64,000 nt of DNA from DASWJZ01 sp963739005 (GCA_963739005.1 CAVTYQ010000002.1:1116001-1180000), one strand, 5' to 3'. Shown: positions 9,135 through 18,216, numbered from the stretch's first letter. Numbers and translations: made by a program. The notes: generated from the letters alone by a model not told the origin.

Positions 9135-10781
9135 ATGTCCGACGACACTATGATTGCCGAGACGATCGCGCGGGAGGGCGCTGAGCTCCCCGCCGGCGGC
9201 GCGACGGATTGGCAGTCGCGGCGGACCTTCGCCATCATCTCGCACCCGGACGCCGGCAAGACGACGCTGACGGAGAAGCTGCTCCTGAAGGGCGGCGCGA
9301 TCCGCATGGCGGGCGCCGTCCGCGCCCGCGGCGAGCGTCGCCGCACCCGCTCCGACTGGATGGCGATCGAGCGCGAGCGCGGCATCTCCGTGTCCTCGAC
9401 CGTCATGCGTTTCGAGCGCGACGGGCTCGTCTTCAACCTCCTCGACACGCCCGGACACGAGGATTTCTCCGAGGACACCTATCGGACGCTGACGGCGGTC
9501 GACTCGGCGATCATGGTGATCGACGCGGCGAAGGGCATCGAGAGTCAGACGCGAAAGCTCTTTGAGGTCTGCCGGCTGCGCGACATTCCGATCATCACCT
9601 TCATCAATAAGATCGACCGCGAGGGCCGGCATCCCTTCGAGCTGCTCGACCAGATCCAGTCGGAGCTCGCGCTCGACACCGCGCCGATCACCTGGCCGGT
9701 CGGCATGGGGACAGACTTCTCCGGCGTCGCCGATCTCGAGGCGGACGTGTTCCTCACGTCATCGCACGGGCGCGGCGGCGCCTACGATCTCCAGCTGCCG
9801 GTCGCCGGATTTGAAGACCCCCAGCTCCTCGAGCATGTGTCTTCGCCTGTCCTCGCCGAGTACCGCGATCAGATCGGGCTCGCGCGCGAGGGTTACCCGC
9901 AGTTCGAGCTCGAGTCCTTTCGCGAGGGTCACCTGACGCCGGTCATCTTCGGCAGCGCGCTTCGCGACTATTCGGTGGAGAAACTCCTGAAGGCGGTCGC
10001 CGACTTCGCCCCGCCGCCGCGTCCGCAACCGAGCGCCGCCGGAGTCGTCGACCCGGGAGACGATGCCGTCGCCGGTTTCGTCTTCAAGGTCCAGGCCAAC
10101 ATGGACCCGAACCACCGCGACCGCATCGCCTTCCTCCGCCTTTGCTCCGGCCGTTTTCGCCGCGGCATGAAGCTGAAGCACGTGCGCACCGGCAAGACCA
10201 TCGCCGTGCAGAGCCCGGTGCTCTTCTTCGGCCAGGACCGGCAGATCGCCGAGGAGGCCGTCGCCGGCGACGTGATCGGCGTTCCGAACCATGGGACGCT
10301 CCGCGTCGGCGACACGCTGTCGGAGGATTCCGCCGTCCGCTTCACCGGGCTTCCGTCCTTCGCGCCCGAGGTGCTGCGCCGCGTGCTCCACGGCGACGCC
10401 TCGAAAGTGAAGGCGGTGCGCCAAGCGCTCGACGATCTCGCCGAAGAGGGCCTGGTGCAGGTGTTCCGCCCGCTCTTCGGCGGAAACTGGATCGTCGGCG
10501 TCGTCGGCGTGCTGCAGCTCGACGTGCTGAAGTCGCGGATTGCCGGCGAATACAACGCCGAGATCGTGCTTGAGCCGGTCTCTTACGAGACGGCGCGCTG
10601 GATCGCCTCCGATGCCGGCGAGGCCGCGATCGACGCCTTCAAGAGTGAGAACCGCGCGAGCCTCGCGGAGGACCGCGACGGCCGCCTCGTCTTCCTCGCC
10701 CGCAATTCCTGGGAACTCGACAACACCATGAAGCGCTACCCGGCGATTGCGTTCCGCGACACCTGCGAATTGGTCGGCTGA
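9135..10781 (+). CDS. prfC: Peptide chain release factor 3
   Basis: A 548-residue translational GTPase that recycles RF1/RF2 from terminating ribosomes. GTPase motifs are G1 SHPDAGKT (36-43), G3 DTPGHED (104-110) and G4 NKID (158-161). The switch region includes SDWMAIERERGISVSSTVM. Domain II follows at about 305-400 (VAGFVFKVQANMDPNHRDRIAFLR), and the C-terminal domain has the RF3-type FGGNWIVGVVGVLQLDVLKSR. It is slightly longer than E. coli RF3 (529 residues), mainly at the N-terminus. The ribosome-binding site GGGGAAGAGG lies just upstream of the ATG. Confidence 0.96.
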   Translation: MSDDTMIAETIAREGAELPAGGATDWQSRRTFAIISHPDAGKTTLTEKLLLKGGAIRMAGAVRARGERRRTRSDWMAIERERGISVSSTVMRFERDGLVFNLLDTPGHEDFSEDTYRTLTAVDSAIMVIDAAKGIESQTRKLFEVCRLRDIPIITFINKIDREGRHPFELLDQIQSELALDTAPITWPVGMGTDFSGVADLEADVFLTSSHGRGGAYDLQLPVAGFEDPQLLEHVSSPVLAEYRDQIGLAREGYPQFELESFREGHLTPVIFGSALRDYSVEKLLKAVADFAPPPRPQPSAAGVVDPGDDAVAGFVFKVQANMDPNHRDRIAFLRLCSGRFRRGMKLKHVRTGKTIAVQSPVLFFGQDRQIAEEAVAGDVIGVPNHGTLRVGDTLSEDSAVRFTGLPSFAPEVLRRVLHGDASKVKAVRQALDDLAEEGLVQVFRPLFGGNWIVGVVGVLQLDVLKSRIAGEYNAEIVLEPVSYETARWIASDAGEAAIDAFKSENRASLAEDRDGRLVFLARNSWELDNTMKRYPAIAFRDTCELVG

Positions 10782-10860
10782 CACATCAAATCGACCCACG
10801 GGCTTAACCAAGAACTCACAGACGGCGCGCTAGAAGGGAATGTTCAGTGCGGAGCCGTTC

Positions 10861-11154
10861 ATGCCCGAAAAGCGCGTTGCGCCACGCCAGTCGGCGAAAC
10901 AGCCGGGGAAAGCCGTCATCAGCGGCCGCTCGGAGGTTGCGTGCACGATTCGGGACCTGAGCTCGCTCGGCGCGCGGCTGAAGTTCTCGCATCCGACCTT
11001 CCTGCCGCGTCAGTTCCGCCTGGTTTTCGACGACAGCGACCAGAAAGTCACCGTGATCTGGCAGGCCGGCGTCGTCGCCGGCGTCCGTTTCCAGACGCCG
11101 CTCCGCAATCTCCCAAAGCAAAAAAAGCGGGCGTGGCCCTGGTCGCGCGCCTAG
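10861..11154 (+). CDS. PilZ domain protein, probable c-di-GMP binder
   Basis: A 97-residue single-domain PilZ protein. Both ligand motifs are intact: RVAPR (RxxxR) near residue 5 and DLSSLG (DxSxxG) about 25-30 residues later. It should therefore bind cyclic di-GMP and act as a small cytoplasmic effector; the partner is unknown. The ATG at 10861 is preferred because GGAG stands 6 nt upstream; an in-frame ATG at 10840 would add seven residues. It follows prfC by 79 bp and converges on the alcohol dehydrogenase gene. Confidence 0.85.
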   Translation: MPEKRVAPRQSAKQPGKAVISGRSEVACTIRDLSSLGARLKFSHPTFLPRQFRLVFDDSDQKVTVIWQAGVVAGVRFQTPLRNLPKQKKRAWPWSRA

Positions 11155-11160
11155 GCCGCG

Positions 11161-12321
11161 CTAGAGCGACCCCGCCATTGCGCTATCGAAGATCCTGAGC
11201 GCGCCGTCCTTGGTGAGCTTCACCGGATTGCCGCCCGCCGTCGGGTCGACGATCGCCATCTCGGCGATCTCCTCGCGCCGGCTCGCGTCGACCTTCAGCC
11301 CGGCGAGCGTGTGCGGCACGCCGATCTCTTCGCGGAGCTTCAAGACCGCCTTCAGGAACCCGTCGAAGCCGCCGGGAATTTCAAGATAGCCGGCGAGCCG
11401 CGCGATCTTTGCCTCGATCGCCGCGCGGTTGAAGACGAGCACGTAGGGCATGAAGACCGCGTTGGTCATACCGTGATGCGTATCGTAGAGCGCGCCGACC
11501 GGATGCGAGAGCGAGTGGATGGCGCCGAGCCCCTTCTGGAATGCGGCGGCGCCCATCGCCGCGGCGCTCATCATGTGGGCACGCGCTTCGAGGTCCTTCC
11601 CGTTCTTCGCCGCCTTCGGGAGATTCTCGAAGACGAGCCGCATGCCCTCTACCGCGATCCCCGCCGCCATCGGATGATAGAAGTCGGCCGAATAGGCTTC
11701 GAGGCAATGCGCGAGCGCGTCCATGCCGGTGCCGGCGGTGATGAAGGTCGGCATGCCGACGGTCAGCTCCGGGTCGCAGATGACGACCTTCGGCATCATC
11801 TTCGGATGGAAGATCACCTTCTTCGTATGCGTCTTCTCGTCGGTGACGACGCCGGCGCGCCCGACCTCCGAGCCGGTGCCGGCGGTGGTCGGCACAGCGA
11901 CGATCGGCGCGATCTTTCCCGCGTCGGCGCGCGTCCACCAGTCGCCTATGTCCTCGAAGTCAAAGACCGGCCGCGTCTGGCCGGCCATGAACGCTATGAG
12001 CTTGCCGGTATCGAGTCCGCTGCCGCCACCGAAGGCGACGACGCCGTCATGCCCGCCGGCATTGAAGACGGCAACGCCGTTGGTGAGGTTGGATTCGACG
12101 GGATTCGGCCGGACATTCGAGAAAATGCCGGGCGTTAGTCCGCCTGCCCGCATGATGTCGAGGGCGCGCGTGGTGATGTCGAGCTTGGCGAGGCCGGAAT
12201 CGGTCACGAGCAGCGGCTGCACGATGCCGGTGACCTTGCAGGCTTCGGCTAGCTCCGCGATCCGTCCCGCCCCGAAGCGCACGGCGGTCGGATAGCTCCA
12301 ATTGGCGACGAGCTTGGTCAT
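11161..12321 (-). CDS. Iron-containing (group III) alcohol dehydrogenase
   Basis: A 386-residue cytoplasmic oxidoreductase. The NAD-binding loop GGGSGLDTGK is at 98-107 and PTTAGTGSEV at 144-153. Candidate metal ligands are Asp201 and His205 (DALAHCLE), His273 (LSHPVG) and His283 (THHGMTN). The ATG at 12321 is chosen over an in-frame TTG at 12345, which overlaps the preceding gene. It is the last gene of a run with amidohydrolase, ethanolamine-like permease, GS-like ligase and aldehyde dehydrogenase. There it would fit oxidation of a gamma-glutamylated amino alcohol to its aldehyde. That role is inferred from context; the family is broad. Confidence 0.9.
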   Translation of the reverse strand: MTKLVANWSYPTAVRFGAGRIAELAEACKVTGIVQPLLVTDSGLAKLDITTRALDIMRAGGLTPGIFSNVRPNPVESNLTNGVAVFNAGGHDGVVAFGGGSGLDTGKLIAFMAGQTRPVFDFEDIGDWWTRADAGKIAPIVAVPTTAGTGSEVGRAGVVTDEKTHTKKVIFHPKMMPKVVICDPELTVGMPTFITAGTGMDALAHCLEAYSADFYHPMAAGIAVEGMRLVFENLPKAAKNGKDLEARAHMMSAAAMGAAAFQKGLGAIHSLSHPVGALYDTHHGMTNAVFMPYVLVFNRAAIEAKIARLAGYLEIPGGFDGFLKAVLKLREEIGVPHTLAGLKVDASRREEIAEMAIVDPTAGGNPVKLTKDGALRIFDSAMAGSL

Positions 12322-12334
12322 CAGGAGCTCTCCC

Positions 12335-12829
12335 TCATTTGACAAACGTGTTCTTCACCCGGCGCGCGAAGGCCATATACGGCGCCCAGACCGCCGCGGT
12401 GAAGAAGCCGCGAGCGAATTCGCTTATCATCTCGGCATCGAAAAACGGCATACCGCGCTGCGCAAATTCTGACTCGAAGATCACGCTGACAAGCATGACG
12501 TCGAGCACCTGCCAGATCAGACTGCCAATGGCCCAGCCGATGAAGATATTCGGAAACAGCCTCTTCCGCAGGAAGAGAAGTATGAGGAGCGCGAGCGGCA
12601 GAATCGCCACGAAAAGAAGCTCGGCGACGGCCTCGGCGATGAAAAACCCGGCGTGCAGACGATCAAGAGACGGTAGCATCCGGGCGACCGCCGCATATTT
12701 GCCGATCAAAGGGAAGCCACGGACGGGCGTCACGACAATTCCGATCACCGGAAATATCAGCCAGCCCCAGATTCCGACGGGACCTGCATCGAGCTTCCCT
12801 TCCGACTGAACCGCGGGCGCCGTCATCAA
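12335..12829 (-). CDS. DUF2569 family membrane protein
   Basis: A 164-residue protein with four predicted membrane helices, roughly at 21-41, 66-87, 92-117 and 140-155. The opening GPVGIWGWLIFPVIGIVVTP and the closing YMAFARRVKNTFVK match DUF2569, a family of small integral membrane proteins of unknown function. Its stop is 13 bp before the alcohol dehydrogenase ATG and its start is 24 bp after the aldehyde dehydrogenase stop, so it is co-transcribed with both. Why a DUF2569 protein belongs in this operon is not clear. Confidence 0.8.
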   Translation of the reverse strand: MMTAPAVQSEGKLDAGPVGIWGWLIFPVIGIVVTPVRGFPLIGKYAAVARMLPSLDRLHAGFFIAEAVAELLFVAILPLALLILLFLRKRLFPNIFIGWAIGSLIWQVLDVMLVSVIFESEFAQRGMPFFDAEMISEFARGFFTAAVWAPYMAFARRVKNTFVK

Positions 12830-12853
12830 ATTGCCGGCCGAGCCGGCGCCCCG

Positions 12854-14236
12854 TCAGCCACGCACGTCCCGCAGGTGATAGCTCTTCGGCCGTGTCAGCG
12901 CGTCGTAGCCGAATTTCGACAGCGCCGCCCCGCGGCCGGTGTCCTTGACGCCGGTCCAAGTCAGCGCCGGATCGAGATAGTCGCAGCGGTTGGCGAACAC
13001 CGTGCCGGCGTCGATGCGGTCGCCGATCTTCTCGGCGCGATCGAGGTCGGTCGTCCACACCGATGCGGTCAGGCCGTAGGGGCTGTCGTTCATGAGTTGA
13101 ACCGCCTCGTCATCGTCTCTGACCTTCATGATGCCGACCACCGGGCCAAAACTCTCCTCGCGCATTACCGCCATCTGGTGATTGACCTCCATCAGCACCT
13201 CCGGCGCGAGATAGGGCGAGCCGTCACGGTCCTTGTCGTGCTTTATGCCGACGTGCTTCTTCGCGCCCTTGCGCAGCGCCTCGCCGATCTGCCCGCGTAC
13301 ATTGTCGGCAAAGCTCGCACGCGCCATCGGCCCGATCGTGGTCTCCGGATCGAGCGGATTGCCGACGACGTATTTCCTGGTGAGATCGATGAAACCCTCG
13401 ACGAACGGCGCGAAGACCTTTTCGTGCACGTAGATGCGCTCGATACCGCAGCAGCTCTGGCCGGAATTGAAGAACGAGCCGTCGACGAGGTTCTCCACCG
13501 CGTGCTCAACCTTCACGTCATCGCAGACGTAGGCCGGATCCTTGCCGCCGAGCTCCAGTCCGACCGACATGAAGGTGCCGGCAGCGGCACGCTCGATCGC
13601 GCGCCCGCCCGCCACCGAGCCGGTGAAGCTCACGTGGTCGATCTTGCACGATCCGATGAGAAGCTCGGTCTGCTCGTGAGAGAGCACGACGTTCTGGAAG
13701 AGCCCCTTCGGCAGGCCTGCCTTGTCGAAGGCCGCCTGGAAACGCTCCCCGACGAGAAGCGTCTGCGCGGCGTGCTTGAGGAGCACGGCGTTGCCGGCGA
13801 TGAGGCCGGGGAAGATCGAGTTGACGGCGGTGAGATACGGATAGTTCCACGGCGCGATGACGAGCACGATGCCAAGCGGCTCGCGCTTCACGCTGCGGCG
13901 GAAGCCGTCGAGCGGTTTCGGCTCGTAGGGTGTGAGCGCCTCCGCCGCGATTCCCGCCATGTAACGGATGCGCTCGTCGACGCCACGCTTCTCGCCGCCG
14001 TAGCGGACCGGCCTGCCCATCTGCCAGGCAAGCTCCGGCACCATCTCCTCGTTCATCGCGACGAGCGCATCGAGGAAGGCGAGCGCCTTCGCTACGCGTT
14101 CCTTGGCGGGGACCTTCGCCCATTCCGCCTGCGCCGCACGCGCGCGCGACACAACGCCTTCGAGCGCGGCATCGGCGATGAAAGGCCGCTCGGCATAGAG
14201 CGAGCCGTCGATGGGGGAGATGATCTTTACGCTCAC
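12854..14236 (-). CDS. NAD(P)-dependent aldehyde dehydrogenase
   Basis: A 460-residue ALDH-superfamily enzyme. It has Asn131 (PWNYP), general base Glu228 (LELGGKD) and catalytic Cys262 in the GQxC motif (GQSCCG). The ESFGPVVG and SPYGLTASVWT blocks are also present. It oxidises an aldehyde to the acid with NAD(P)+. It lies between the GS-like ligase and the alcohol dehydrogenase genes. In that setting it would follow the dehydrogenase, for example turning a gamma-glutamyl-aminoaldehyde into the acid, as PuuC does in the Puu putrescine pathway. Substrate is inferred only. Confidence 0.92.
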   Translation of the reverse strand: MSVKIISPIDGSLYAERPFIADAALEGVVSRARAAQAEWAKVPAKERVAKALAFLDALVAMNEEMVPELAWQMGRPVRYGGEKRGVDERIRYMAGIAAEALTPYEPKPLDGFRRSVKREPLGIVLVIAPWNYPYLTAVNSIFPGLIAGNAVLLKHAAQTLLVGERFQAAFDKAGLPKGLFQNVVLSHEQTELLIGSCKIDHVSFTGSVAGGRAIERAAAGTFMSVGLELGGKDPAYVCDDVKVEHAVENLVDGSFFNSGQSCCGIERIYVHEKVFAPFVEGFIDLTRKYVVGNPLDPETTIGPMARASFADNVRGQIGEALRKGAKKHVGIKHDKDRDGSPYLAPEVLMEVNHQMAVMREESFGPVVGIMKVRDDDEAVQLMNDSPYGLTASVWTTDLDRAEKIGDRIDAGTVFANRCDYLDPALTWTGVKDTGRGAALSKFGYDALTRPKSYHLRDVRG

Positions 14237-14327
14237 GTCTTCTTCTTTCTTTCAGTTCGCGCAGTACGCATGAGGCTGGGAGCGGCGGAGTTACGCCCTC
14301 CCCGGCCCCCTCCACAAGGGCTGCGAC

Positions 14328-15695
14328 TCAATACCGCTCGAACCCGCGTTTCAGCTCCCAGTCGGTGACGCGGCGGTCGTATTCGAACTGCTCCCAGTGC
14401 GCGGTGTGGAGATAGTGGGCGACGACGTCTTCGCCGAGAGCGGCGCGGAGCATCTTCGACTTGTCCATGAGATCGATCGCCTCGCGCAGCGTCTTCGGCA
14501 CCTCGCGGATGCCCTTGCCCTGATAGGCGTCGCCGACATAGGCGGGCTCCAGCGTCAGCTTCTCGTCGATGCCGGCAAGGCCCGCCGCAAGAAGCGCCGC
14601 GAAGGCGAGATAGGGGTTGAGGTCGGCGCCACCGATCCGGCATTCGACGCGGATCGCTTTCGTCTCCTCGCCGCAGAGGCGGAAGCCGGCGGTGCGGTTA
14701 TCGCGGCTCCAGATCGCCTTTGTCGGAGCGAAGGTGCCCACTTGAAAGCGCTTGTAGGAATTGATGTAGGGCGCCAGGAACCAGGTGATCTCGCGCGCAT
14801 ATTTGAGCTGCCCGGCCATGAACTGGCGCATCAGCGCCGACATGCCGTGCTCGGCCTTCGGGTCGAAGAAGAGCGGCTTCTTGCCGGCAGCGTCCCAGAG
14901 CGAGGCGTGGATGTGGCTCGACGAGCCCGCGAGCCCAAAATCCCACTTCGACATGAAGGTGACGGCCTTGCCGAGACCGAAGGCGATCTCCTTGACGCCG
15001 TTCTTAAGGATGGTGTGGCGGTCGGCCATTTCGAGCGCGTCGGCGTAGCGGACGTTGATCTCCTCCTGCCCGGGGCCCCATTCGCCTTTGGAATTCTCGA
15101 CCGGAATGCCGGCGCCCTGCAGCCCCTTGCGGACGGCGCGCATGACGCCCTCCTCCTTGGTGGTCTGCAGGATGTGATAGTCCTGGATGTAATGCCCCGC
15201 CGTGACGAGGTCGGCGTAGCGCTTCACCCGCGCCGTGTCGTAAGTCTCATCGAAGAGATAGAACTCCAGCTCCGACGCGAGGAAGGCGCGCATCTTGCGG
15301 CTCGCGAGCCTCGCGATCTGCTTCTTCAGGATGGCGCGCGGGCTGTGCGTCAAATCGTGATGATGGTGGTCGAGCACGTCGCAAAGGACGAGCGCCGTCG
15401 CCTCAAGCCAAGGTATGCGCGTCAGCGTCGCCATGTCGGGCTTCATGACGAAATCGCCATAGCCCTTCTCCCAGTTCGCCGCCGCGTAGCCTGGCACCGG
15501 TTCCATGTCGATGTCGTTGGCGAGGAGATAGTCGCAGCCGTGCGTCTCCTCATGCGCGGAGGTAAGGAAGAACTCCGCCTGGAAGCGCTTGCCGATCAGC
15601 CGTCCCTGCATGTCCACGAAGCAGGCGAGCACGGTGTCGATGTCGCCACTTGCGACCGCTTTCTTGAGCTGGTCGAAGGTCAGGTTGCCGGCCAT
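14328..15695 (-). CDS. Glutamine synthetase-like gamma-glutamyl-amine ligase
   Basis: A 455-residue type I-like glutamine synthetase homologue, clearly not the housekeeping GlnA. Catalytic-site landmarks are SELEFYLFD (141-149), GPGQEE (207-212), SSSHIH (258-263), SRDNRTAGFRL and VECRIGGADLNPYL. The conserved adenylylation loop of GlnA is not evident. Relatives in amine catabolism (PuuA on putrescine, IpuC on isopropylamine, GlnA4 of Streptomyces on ethanolamine) join glutamate to an amine through its gamma-carboxyl. The upstream ethanolamine-permease-like gene makes ethanolamine the leading candidate here. A long hairpin precedes the gene. Confidence 0.85.
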   Translation of the reverse strand: MAGNLTFDQLKKAVASGDIDTVLACFVDMQGRLIGKRFQAEFFLTSAHEETHGCDYLLANDIDMEPVPGYAAANWEKGYGDFVMKPDMATLTRIPWLEATALVLCDVLDHHHHDLTHSPRAILKKQIARLASRKMRAFLASELEFYLFDETYDTARVKRYADLVTAGHYIQDYHILQTTKEEGVMRAVRKGLQGAGIPVENSKGEWGPGQEEINVRYADALEMADRHTILKNGVKEIAFGLGKAVTFMSKWDFGLAGSSSHIHASLWDAAGKKPLFFDPKAEHGMSALMRQFMAGQLKYAREITWFLAPYINSYKRFQVGTFAPTKAIWSRDNRTAGFRLCGEETKAIRVECRIGGADLNPYLAFAALLAAGLAGIDEKLTLEPAYVGDAYQGKGIREVPKTLREAIDLMDKSKMLRAALGEDVVAHYLHTAHWEQFEYDRRVTDWELKRGFERY

Positions 15696-15721
15696 GAACG
15701 AAAGCTTCCTTCGTGAGAGTC

Positions 15722-15751
15722 GCCGGTCCGCGGGCTGTTCCGCGGACCGGC
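15722..15751 (-). promoter_or_regulatory. Intercistronic hairpin between permease and GS-like genes
   Basis: Perfect 12-bp inverted repeat, GCCGGTCCGCGG and CCGCGGACCGGC, with a 6-nt loop. No T-run follows on the minus strand, so it is more likely a partial terminator or mRNA processing/stability element than a full intrinsic terminator. Confidence 0.6.
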
Positions 15752-15780
15752 TTGATCAACAATCTGCGTCGAGCGGCGGA

Positions 15781-17292
15781 CTACATGGAGGCGGCGCCTT
15801 CGCGGTGCTTCACCGCGAACTCCTCCTCCGGCGAGTAGACCAGCGTGTTCCGGCCATAGGCTGCGAAGTAGATGATCGCGATAATGTACCAGATGCCGAC
15901 GCCGATGATGCCCTGCCGGTAGAGCGGATCGGTGAGCTGGAAGCCGATGGTGATCAAGGCGATGATCACGGTCAGGGCGGCGCCGAGCGAGCCGAACGGG
16001 CTGCGATAAGGCCGGTCGATGTGCGGGAAGCGCCGGCGAAGCTGCAGAAAGGTGAGCCCCTGTAGCAGGTAGGAGAACATCGCGCCGAATACCGCCATGT
16101 TCAAAAGTGTGCCGCCGATATAGGTGCCCGCCGCCTCGCCGCCCTGGGCGAACCAGATCACCAGCATCACGACGAAGCCGACCAGCGATCCGGCGAGCAG
16201 CGCGACGTTCGGCGTCTTGTGCGAGCCGTGCGTGACCGACAGGAAGTGCGGGAAGTATCCGGCGCGCGAGAGCGAGTAGATCTGCCGCCCGTAGGCGAAG
16301 ATGATCGCGTGGAAGCTGGCGACCAGCCCGGCAACGGCGAAAAGCGCAAGTATCTTCGCCCAGCCCGTTCCGAAGATGGCCCGGAAGCCGTCGAGGATAG
16401 GCTCGCCTGACGTGCCGTAGGCAAATGACCCTTCCGGCAGCGCCGGGTTGATGATCAGGATCAGGAAACCCGTCGCCAGCAGCGTGAACATGCCAAGCAT
16501 GATGCCCTTCGGCATGTCGCGTTTCGGGTCGACCAATTCTTCCGACGCAAGCGGCAGCTGCTCGATCGCGAGGAACAGCCAGACCGCGAACGGCATCGCC
16601 GCAAAAACGCCCCTGATACCGAAGGGCAGGAACGGACCGCCGCCGTCCGGCAGCGCGACCGCCGCTCCGTCCGGGCCGACGCCGATATTCATGGCGTATT
16701 TGGCGAAGTCGAACTCTCCCGACGCCAACGCGCTGATGAAGAAGAAGACCAGGATCGCGAGCGCGATGAGCGTGACGATCACCGTCACGCCGAAGGAAAG
16801 AGCGACACCGCGCACGTTCAACCCGACGAAGATCACGTAGCCGATCAGCCACCATACCGGCTGCCAGGCGTCCGGCGTGCCGGTGATGGCCGTCATGTAC
16901 GTACCGATGAAGTAGACGACTACGGCCGGCGTCAGCACATATTCGATGTTCTCCGCAATGCCGGTGATGAAGCCGCCCCACGGCCCGAAGGCGGTGCGGG
17001 CGAAGGAGTAGGCGCCGCCCGTGTGCGGCAGTGCCGGGCTCATCTCGGCGATCGAATAGGTCAGACCGAGATACATGACCGCGATCAGGATCGTGCCGAC
17101 GAGCATGCCGCCCCAGCCGCCGACCGCGAAGCCGAGATTCCATCCGGAAAAGTCGCCCGAGATGACCGCGCCGACCCCAAGCGCCCAGAGCGAGAAGACC
17201 CCCGCGTGACGCTTCAGGATTCGCTTGTCGAAATAGTCCTGGCCGGGTTTGTGATAGGAAACCCCGCCTTCATGCTTTGTCGTCCCAGCCAT
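15781..17292 (-). CDS. APC-superfamily permease, ethanolamine permease-like
   Basis: A 503-residue inner-membrane transporter with about 12 helices. The N-terminal part, VISGDFSGWNLGFAVGGWGG then MYLGLTYSIAEMSPALPHTGGAYSFARTAFGPWGGFITG, matches the ethanolamine permease branch of the amino acid-polyamine-organocation family (Pseudomonas/Rhodococcus type) rather than general amino acid permeases. It would import ethanolamine or a close amino alcohol. The gene lies 30 bp downstream of the amidohydrolase and 85 bp upstream of the GS-like ligase, so transporter and first enzyme are linked. Confidence 0.85.
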   Translation of the reverse strand: MAGTTKHEGGVSYHKPGQDYFDKRILKRHAGVFSLWALGVGAVISGDFSGWNLGFAVGGWGGMLVGTILIAVMYLGLTYSIAEMSPALPHTGGAYSFARTAFGPWGGFITGIAENIEYVLTPAVVVYFIGTYMTAITGTPDAWQPVWWLIGYVIFVGLNVRGVALSFGVTVIVTLIALAILVFFFISALASGEFDFAKYAMNIGVGPDGAAVALPDGGGPFLPFGIRGVFAAMPFAVWLFLAIEQLPLASEELVDPKRDMPKGIMLGMFTLLATGFLILIINPALPEGSFAYGTSGEPILDGFRAIFGTGWAKILALFAVAGLVASFHAIIFAYGRQIYSLSRAGYFPHFLSVTHGSHKTPNVALLAGSLVGFVVMLVIWFAQGGEAAGTYIGGTLLNMAVFGAMFSYLLQGLTFLQLRRRFPHIDRPYRSPFGSLGAALTVIIALITIGFQLTDPLYRQGIIGVGIWYIIAIIYFAAYGRNTLVYSPEEEFAVKHREGAASM

Positions 17293-17322
17293 ATCCCACT
17301 CCCCCGTGGTTCAGTCCGATAC

Positions 17323-18165
17323 TCAGGCTACAGATCTTTGATCGTTCCGGCCCGAAGTTGCGGACCATTCTTGCTTTGAGTTGTCGGCCGCGGCGATGAG
17401 AGCGGCAAGCCGCGCACCCCATGCTTTCGCCTGATCGTCCGTGCGGATGAGATCGTTGCGTATCTCGATCATCGCTGCTGCGAGCCCACGGCTCTCTGCG
17501 TGCCGTGTGAGCGTGTAGTAGACGCGGTCGGCGGGCGAGTACGGCTCATTGACGCCGACGACAAGTCCCTCCGCCTTGAGTCCCTCGATCAGCGGGTCGG
17601 CGAGGCGCCGGTTGCGATCGAAGACGATGCCGATCTCCCACGGGCGCCTGACACCGCGATAGACCGGCGTGAAGCTATGGACCGCGACGAGCGACGTCGC
17701 GCGCCCGGCATCGAGACGCGCGTCGATAAGCTTCTCGACCGCAGCGTGGTAGGGCGCATGCACGCTCGCGATACGGCGGCGGCGCTCCGCGTCTGGCAGT
17801 CCCACGTTCCCCGGTATCGTCGTGGTCTCGCTTGTGGCGGCGATCAGGTCGGGCGCGTCGAGCGAGCGATTGCAGTCGATGACGAGCCGCGACACGCTAC
17901 AGTGGACGAGCGCCGCATCGAGCATGCGCGCGAGATGCCGCGAGACCGCGAGCGCGCCCGGATCCCAGGCTATGTGCGCCTCGCGCTCTTCGGGGCCGAG
18001 CCCGAGCGAGCCGTATTCCGGCGGGATGGCTTTCGCGGCGTGATCGCAGAGAATGACGAATGGGCCCGTCGCCGCGCCATTCTCCACGGCTACGGGGTCG
18101 GCGGCGCCGGTCTCGGCGCCCGCTTGCGGCAATGCCTCCACGCAAAGCCTCCGCCCTTGGATCAT
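17323..18165 (-). CDS. N-formylglutamate amidohydrolase family protein
   Basis: A 280-residue protein of the FGase (HutG-type) family. Visible blocks are FVILCDHAAKAIPPEYGSLGLG, HIAWDPGALAVSRHLARMLDAALVHCSVSRLVIDCNR, and AVHSFTPVYRGVRRPWEIGIVFDRN, which include likely zinc ligands (His of CDHA, Glu of WEIGI, His of AVHSF). Classical members cut the formyl group from N-formylglutamate. In this operon it may instead hydrolyse a gamma-glutamyl amide end product; that is inference. The ATG at 18165 abuts a palindrome; an in-frame TTG at 18213 would add 16 unconserved residues. It is the first gene of the operon and divergent from the RpiR regulator. Confidence 0.87.
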   Translation of the reverse strand: MIQGRRLCVEALPQAGAETGAADPVAVENGAATGPFVILCDHAAKAIPPEYGSLGLGPEEREAHIAWDPGALAVSRHLARMLDAALVHCSVSRLVIDCNRSLDAPDLIAATSETTTIPGNVGLPDAERRRRIASVHAPYHAAVEKLIDARLDAGRATSLVAVHSFTPVYRGVRRPWEIGIVFDRNRRLADPLIEGLKAEGLVVGVNEPYSPADRVYYTLTRHAESRGLAAAMIEIRNDLIRTDDQAKAWGARLAALIAAADNSKQEWSATSGRNDQRSVA

Positions 18166-18216
18166 TTGGTACAGAACCAAAGGGAGTTCCCAATCTCGAA
18201 CATTCTGGTACAAACA
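18165..18216. promoter_or_regulatory. Candidate RpiR operator pair in divergent promoter region
   Basis: Positions 18165-18181 read TTTGGTACAGAACCAAA, a dyad with 6-bp arms. A second copy of the half-site, TGGTACAAA, begins at 18206, 39 bp after the first. The pair lies between the divergent amidohydrolase and RpiR genes, the expected place for autoregulation by the SIS-domain regulator. Binding is inferred. Confidence 0.5.

Noticed and set aside
14328..15695. Calling this gene the nitrogen-assimilation glutamine synthetase glnA
   Set aside because: No GlnB partner, no adenylylation loop, and it is embedded among an amine permease and dehydrogenases.
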